Of a stretch of DNA of 64,000 nucleotides, positions 59,831 to 64,000 are shown piece after piece (position 1 is the stretch's first letter; each line of letters starts with the position of its first letter). A program made the position numbers and the translations under genes. Source of the DNA: Dermanyssus gallinae (Eukaryota > Arthropoda > Arachnida > Mesostigmata > Dermanyssidae); the NCBI GenBank assembly GCA_003439945.1, contig QVRM01001765.1:1-64000 (forward strand), read 5' to 3'. The notes under the pieces are model-generated. The model was not told where the DNA came from. It saw nothing but the letters and a program-made list of their open reading frames with translations, and made no database searches.

Positions 59831-60864
59831 ACATAGCAAGCCGACGTTTCTGAAATCTACTATGCATTTGACAAGATCGCATATCGTTTGGCTACTGTAT
59901 GGAGCAATTTTTGTAAGGTATTAGCGATGCCCGTCGTGATTGACAAATCTTAGTAGTCACAGCTTGCACCTCAGGTATCTGCTAGCCGGAATCTCAGTGC
60001 AGCCTCCTCCTTGCCAGTACTACCAGTGTGCTGCTAGTGTTGTTTGCACTATGCCACCCATATGTTCTCCTTTTGCCAAAAGCGTTGATTCCTTCGACTT
60101 TTACTCTCAGTGAATCTAGTCACACAGGGGTGGTGTCCTTACTGCAATGTGTATATTCAAACCTATATCCTATGCCTATGTTCTCACTATCTCTCGTTTG
60201 CGAGCTCGGATTGTTTCTACAAAAAGCGAAGCGTTATTGCCGTTGCTGTTGTTGTTGATGTTCTGCTCACCCGATCAAACAGCTTTAGAAAGTGTTTCTC
60301 CTCTGCTGGTTGGAAGAACTTAGGCGTACGTTACGTGTCTATGTATTACATTGTAGCTCAGCCGCTGAATCGATCGGGCGGAGTTTTCAACGCCTTAACG
60401 GGTTCTTAACCCGAGTCGTTTCTATTCTCTTTCTTCTATTCGAAGTTGTTACACTATCGGTGTGACCAGCAAAGCCATTTTTGTTGTTGTTGCTGCTGCT
60501 GTTGCGGAGGTGGGCTTATTCCTTTGATTTCTTCGTTGGCGTTCCCTTCCGCCGACACCGTAGCGGCGTGTACGTATGCCACCATTGCTTCGTACTGCGG
60601 CGTACGATTCATTCATTGTCGTTCCCGCCTGTCCCCGCCATCGCCGCGCTATTGCCATTGCCGATGTATGGTGCAGCAGCATCTTCGACGCCGTGGTGTT
60701 TGCTGGCCGCCACGATTTTGGCTGCTCTTCTTTCCGACGATGATCCGACACACCAACCGATCGAACAATGCAAGGCGAGGAGAAAAATGGACGAGCGCGT
60801 TAAGAACAATGGAATCGCTGATCACCATCAGATCACGCTGTGCATTGTTGCGGTCGTCGTCAGT

Positions 60865-61085
60865 TGTTGTTGTTGCTGAGTGTTGTTGTTGTTGTTGCTG
60901 AGTATTGTTGTTGCTGAGTATTGCTGTTGGTGTTGTTGTTGCTGAGTTTTGTTGTTGTTGCTAAGTATTGTTGTTGTTGCAGGAGTATTGTTGTTGTTGT
61001 TGCTGAGTATTGTTGATTGTTGTTGCTGCGTATTGCTGTTGGTGTTGCTGTTGCAGTTGTTTTTGTTGCTGAGTATTGCTGTTGG
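60865..61085 (-). repeat. Degenerate minisatellite (GCTGAGTATTGTTGTT)
   Basis: GAGTATTG, or GAGTGTTG, GAGTTTTG and AAGTATTG variants, recurs about every 17-34 bp at least eight times, with TTG runs of variable length between. One longer module, GAGTATTGCTGTTGGTGTTG, appears twice. Confidence 0.85.
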
Positions 61086-62272
61086 TGTTGTTGTTGTTCT
61101 TGTTTCTGATGCTGCTGCTTCTGTCGTCATCGTCATGGTCGCGACAGTAGTTGATGTTGCTGTTGTTGTTACGTCGTGATTGGTACGACTGCTACAACTG
61201 CCCACCACTTGTGGCAGACCGATCGCGGCCGAATCGCGAGCGTCGCCTTCTTCATTGAGCGCCGAAAAGGAGGAAGCTGAACTTGTCATGGTGTGGATGG
61301 GGCGCCACTTGCGTCACAGCTTCTAGGGCTGCATTTTCTGTCATACGATCGACCGGCATTCCCGGACAAGCGGCCACGCACGGTGGCAGTCGGGAGCAGT
61401 AAACACTACGTGTTGTCACAAGGCGACAATGACAACAAAATCAACGAGAACAGCAGCAACAATAACCCTTTCATTTTTAGGGCGCTAGTCATTAGGGGAT
61501 GTTTCGTTGTTTGTATCTTCCCAGCTGGGCATGAAGAAGCCATGACAAGCACTGGCCCAACATGGCAAAAACATGCGTCATGCGCGATAGATACCACATG
61601 ACCAATCTACATTAGCGTACTGGGGCGACGATTTCTGCTTCTGTCGCCGCTTACAGACTCGCTCTAGAACGCCAATGATGATGCTAGCAACGATTACAAC
61701 ACCAACGGCAACAAGGACAATAACAACCGCTATAAACAGCTATTATTAAAAAGCTTTATTATAACTGGGCCTATAAAGTACTAGCATAACTAATGCTGAA
61801 GTAATATTGATTACGACAACAACCTTCCTGAACCGTTGGTGCCGTTACAGCTATGACTGGCGATGTTCGCATTTCTCCTACGAATGAAACGCGCTGCAGG
61901 CCCTCAGGAAATGAATAGCTTCGACGGCAGCAGAAGCAACAGCATCAAAAACAGCAGCAGCAGCGCTAGAAAAAGCATCGCAACTTTGCCCAGGTGCCGG
62001 CCTATCTCCCGATAATGACGTGCTACTGTCGACTACACGGGGAGCGGGGGGGGGGGGGGCAATGAGTGGAGGGAGGTGATGGTGGGAGGGGGGGCAGTGA
62101 GGGAGGAATGTTGTCCCCCACAAAGGGACTTTATCGCATCATCAAAAACCACCTGTAGCAGCAGCGGCAGGGGGCATACTGACGCCTGCCATCTGTATGT
62201 CTACCTATGCCATCCGTAACTCGATGTCGTTCGTGTCTGACGACAATCTAACGCTCGATGGTGATATACGCA

Positions 62273-62300
62273 CATATATATATATATATATATATATATG
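62273..62300. repeat. (TA)n microsatellite
   Basis: About 13 TA units between CGCACA and TGGGATCG. Confidence 0.93.
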
Positions 62301-63177
62301 GGATCGCGTAAGGACAATGTGGGTTTTGCAAGATTTCCTTCAATTTGGTCGATAAGGTTAACTAGCATACTTCACCAAAAGTCAGCCAGTCAGCTTCTGT
62401 TGAAGTACGACAGACGACGAATAGCAATACCCCCTCCCCCCCCCCGGTCCCCCGCCCCGTCCCCTTCCTCGCATAGATGAGCGAGTCATCATTGTGTCGG
62501 CGGTGGTGGTGGTGGATGAGTGGATGAGGCGCAATTGTCATCGACAGACCTGAGCCGCTAGTAGAGACACCGACATGTCACGGTAGCAACGTCGGCCAAC
62601 AATATTCGGTAGCCGTTTTCTGTCTGCCACGACAACCACAACCAGGCTGGCAATGCGGACTCGCTACAACAAGGACGACGCTGTTCGCGAGGGGTAAATT
62701 GCTTAACTGGTGGTGATGGTGGTGAAGGGCTGATTGATGGTCGGTGATGATGCCGTAGGCGATGTTTCGTAGCTGATTTTTTTTTTTGCCCTGTGTAATG
62801 TCGTCTGCCTCCTGTATCGGCGCAACAAGGCGAGAAGAAAGTGACGAAATGGTACTAGAAGTAAGTCAATGTTCAGCTGGTCGTCGTAGTCGTTGTCGTG
62901 GTTGTCATGGTCGTGTGTAGTATGAGAACTAGCTCTCCGACTAGACTGTGTAGACCCATATTAGCCGAAGATGTGCTTGCACCTACCTACATTGACGCGA
63001 ATGACGCCAATGACAGTAGACGCTGCTTGAGCTATTGGTACTGCTGCTGGGTACTACTGCTTCTGCTGATGCTGCGGCGGCTGGTGATGGTGTCGCCGCT
63101 GGTTGGTTCACGGCCGCCGTCGCCGAGGCAGGAAGATGATAAATCGTCAGCAAAAAGATAAATTCCTCGTCACGTTG

Positions 63178-63205
63178 CCACTGTTGTTGTTGCTGCTGCT
63201 GCTGC

Positions 63206-63239
<34 letters not shown>

Positions 63240-63280
63240 GCTGCTGTTGTTGCTGTTGCTGCTGCCGTTGTTGCCGTTGT
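63178..63280 (-). repeat. (TTG)n(CTG)n microsatellite
   Basis: About 34 near-perfect triplets of TTG with CTG islands, pure enough that the minus strand reads an unbroken Gln run of about 30 residues. Confidence 0.93.
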
Positions 63281-64000
63281 TTTGTACCCACCCTCTATGT
63301 GCCTGCATCTGTTTTGTTTGCTGCAGCCCTACTAGGGATGATGGTGTTGGTACTGCGAAGAGAAATACCTTCGACAAAGACAATCCAGTAGCGGCGGCGG
63401 TCGCCCCGACAAAACAAACGCAATTTGCCTCACTTTACAAGCATACGGTGCGTATATGGTGAGGCAAATGCGAAGGCGATGACGTCTTGTATTATTGTTA
63501 TTATTATTATTATTATTGTTATTTTTATTATTGTTTTTATTGTCGTCATCGTCGTCGTTGTTGTTGTTGCTGTTGTTGTTGCTGTGCGGTCTATCTGAAG
63601 CCGCGCGATAGGCAGTGAATGACTCTGGACGAGGTAGAAAGGTGGGGTGTAGTTGTGTTTCGGCAGCTCCTTGACATTCCCGAATCTTTGACGAATATGC
63701 ACAAACAAATTGGGCGTCTTCACATATTTGCCTTGTTATTGGATCTAGTTCAACGTTGTTCTGCTACTGCAGTTGTTGTCACTGTTGTTGCTGCTGCTAC
63801 ATTCCTCTGCTGGAGAAAGCCCATTTAAGAACTCCAGAAGTATGAGAATGCGATTTTGGTTCGGCGTGGGCAACTACTACATACAGATGAACAGGCAGAT
63901 TGAACGACAGTCTCTAGTCATTCAACAATTGAAGATCACGACTGGGGGCTTGAATATGCCCAGAACTCTCTGCTGAAGCAGCGGTGTCAAAACCGCTTTC

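Larger units (their letters stand above)
59831..64000. other. Non-coding stretch
   Basis: No gene is recognised. It holds TTG near 60480-60512, the 60.87-kb minisatellite, AAC near 61430-61465, a run of about 13 G near 62047, TA at 62273-62300, a C run near 62424, GGT near 62500-62515, CTG/TTG at 63178-63280, TTA/TTG at 63488-63580 and TTG near 63770-63800. The parts from 59831 to 60470 and from 61470 to 61900 are mostly unique, with no assignable frame. Confidence 0.6.

Overview
This is nuclear DNA from a eukaryote, most likely an arthropod. Three things point there. The one host coding exon I can recognise (2487-2564) encodes the first zinc finger of a nuclear receptor of the knirps/eagle type (NR0A), a group known from arthropods. 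It has textbook GT/AG spliceosomal signals. The two larger mobile elements, an R2-clade non-LTR retrotransposon and a Tc1 transposon, are also typical arthropod residents. I cannot name the species. A mite or other small arthropod is only a guess.

Most of the window is not coding. It is unusually rich in simple sequence: roughly 35-40 separate (TA)n tracts, dozens of (CAA)n/(TTG)n tracts with CAG/CTG and CGA/TCG variants, a few (TAA)n, (TAG)n, (GA)n and (CA)n tracts, and several poly-G/poly-C runs. Almost every long open frame is a by-product of these repeats: poly-Asn/Gln/Thr or poly-Leu/Val/Cys, or alternating Tyr-Ile from TA. I have left those out.

Layout. 1-2230: simple repeats and a 36-bp minisatellite. 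2235-2374: a tRNA-derived SINE fragment. 2487-2564: the nuclear-receptor exon, whose downstream intron runs into a 75-bp TA tract about 30 bp after the donor. 2.6-15.3 kb: intron or intergenic DNA full of trinucleotide repeats, with a second tRNA-derived SINE candidate near 10.54 kb. 15404-16981: a complete but dead Tc1 element with ~210-bp terminal inverted repeats, sitting in a TA tract. 17-37.3 kb: simple repeats, a 160-bp tandem duplication (21.57-21.86 kb), a large inverted repeat (26.55-27.36 kb), a TA-cored palindrome with direct repeats (30.10-30.25 kb) and a second SINE-B copy (34.58 kb). 37358-40058: an R2-like LINE, 5'-truncated but open from reverse transcriptase to endonuclease, inserted in a TA-rich minisatellite instead of ribosomal DNA. 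40-64 kb: more simple repeats, a perfect 17-bp-arm hairpin (45.27 kb), two copies of another SINE (46.06 and 59.64 kb), a third SINE type (56.5 kb) and several minisatellites.

No genes here visibly work together. If the receptor gene runs to the right, much of the window may be one very large intron, because I find no exon for the second zinc finger or the rest of the receptor. The most interesting object is the R2-clade element in its unusual target. Next come the recurring TA-cored inverted repeats and the undescribed-looking SINE families.
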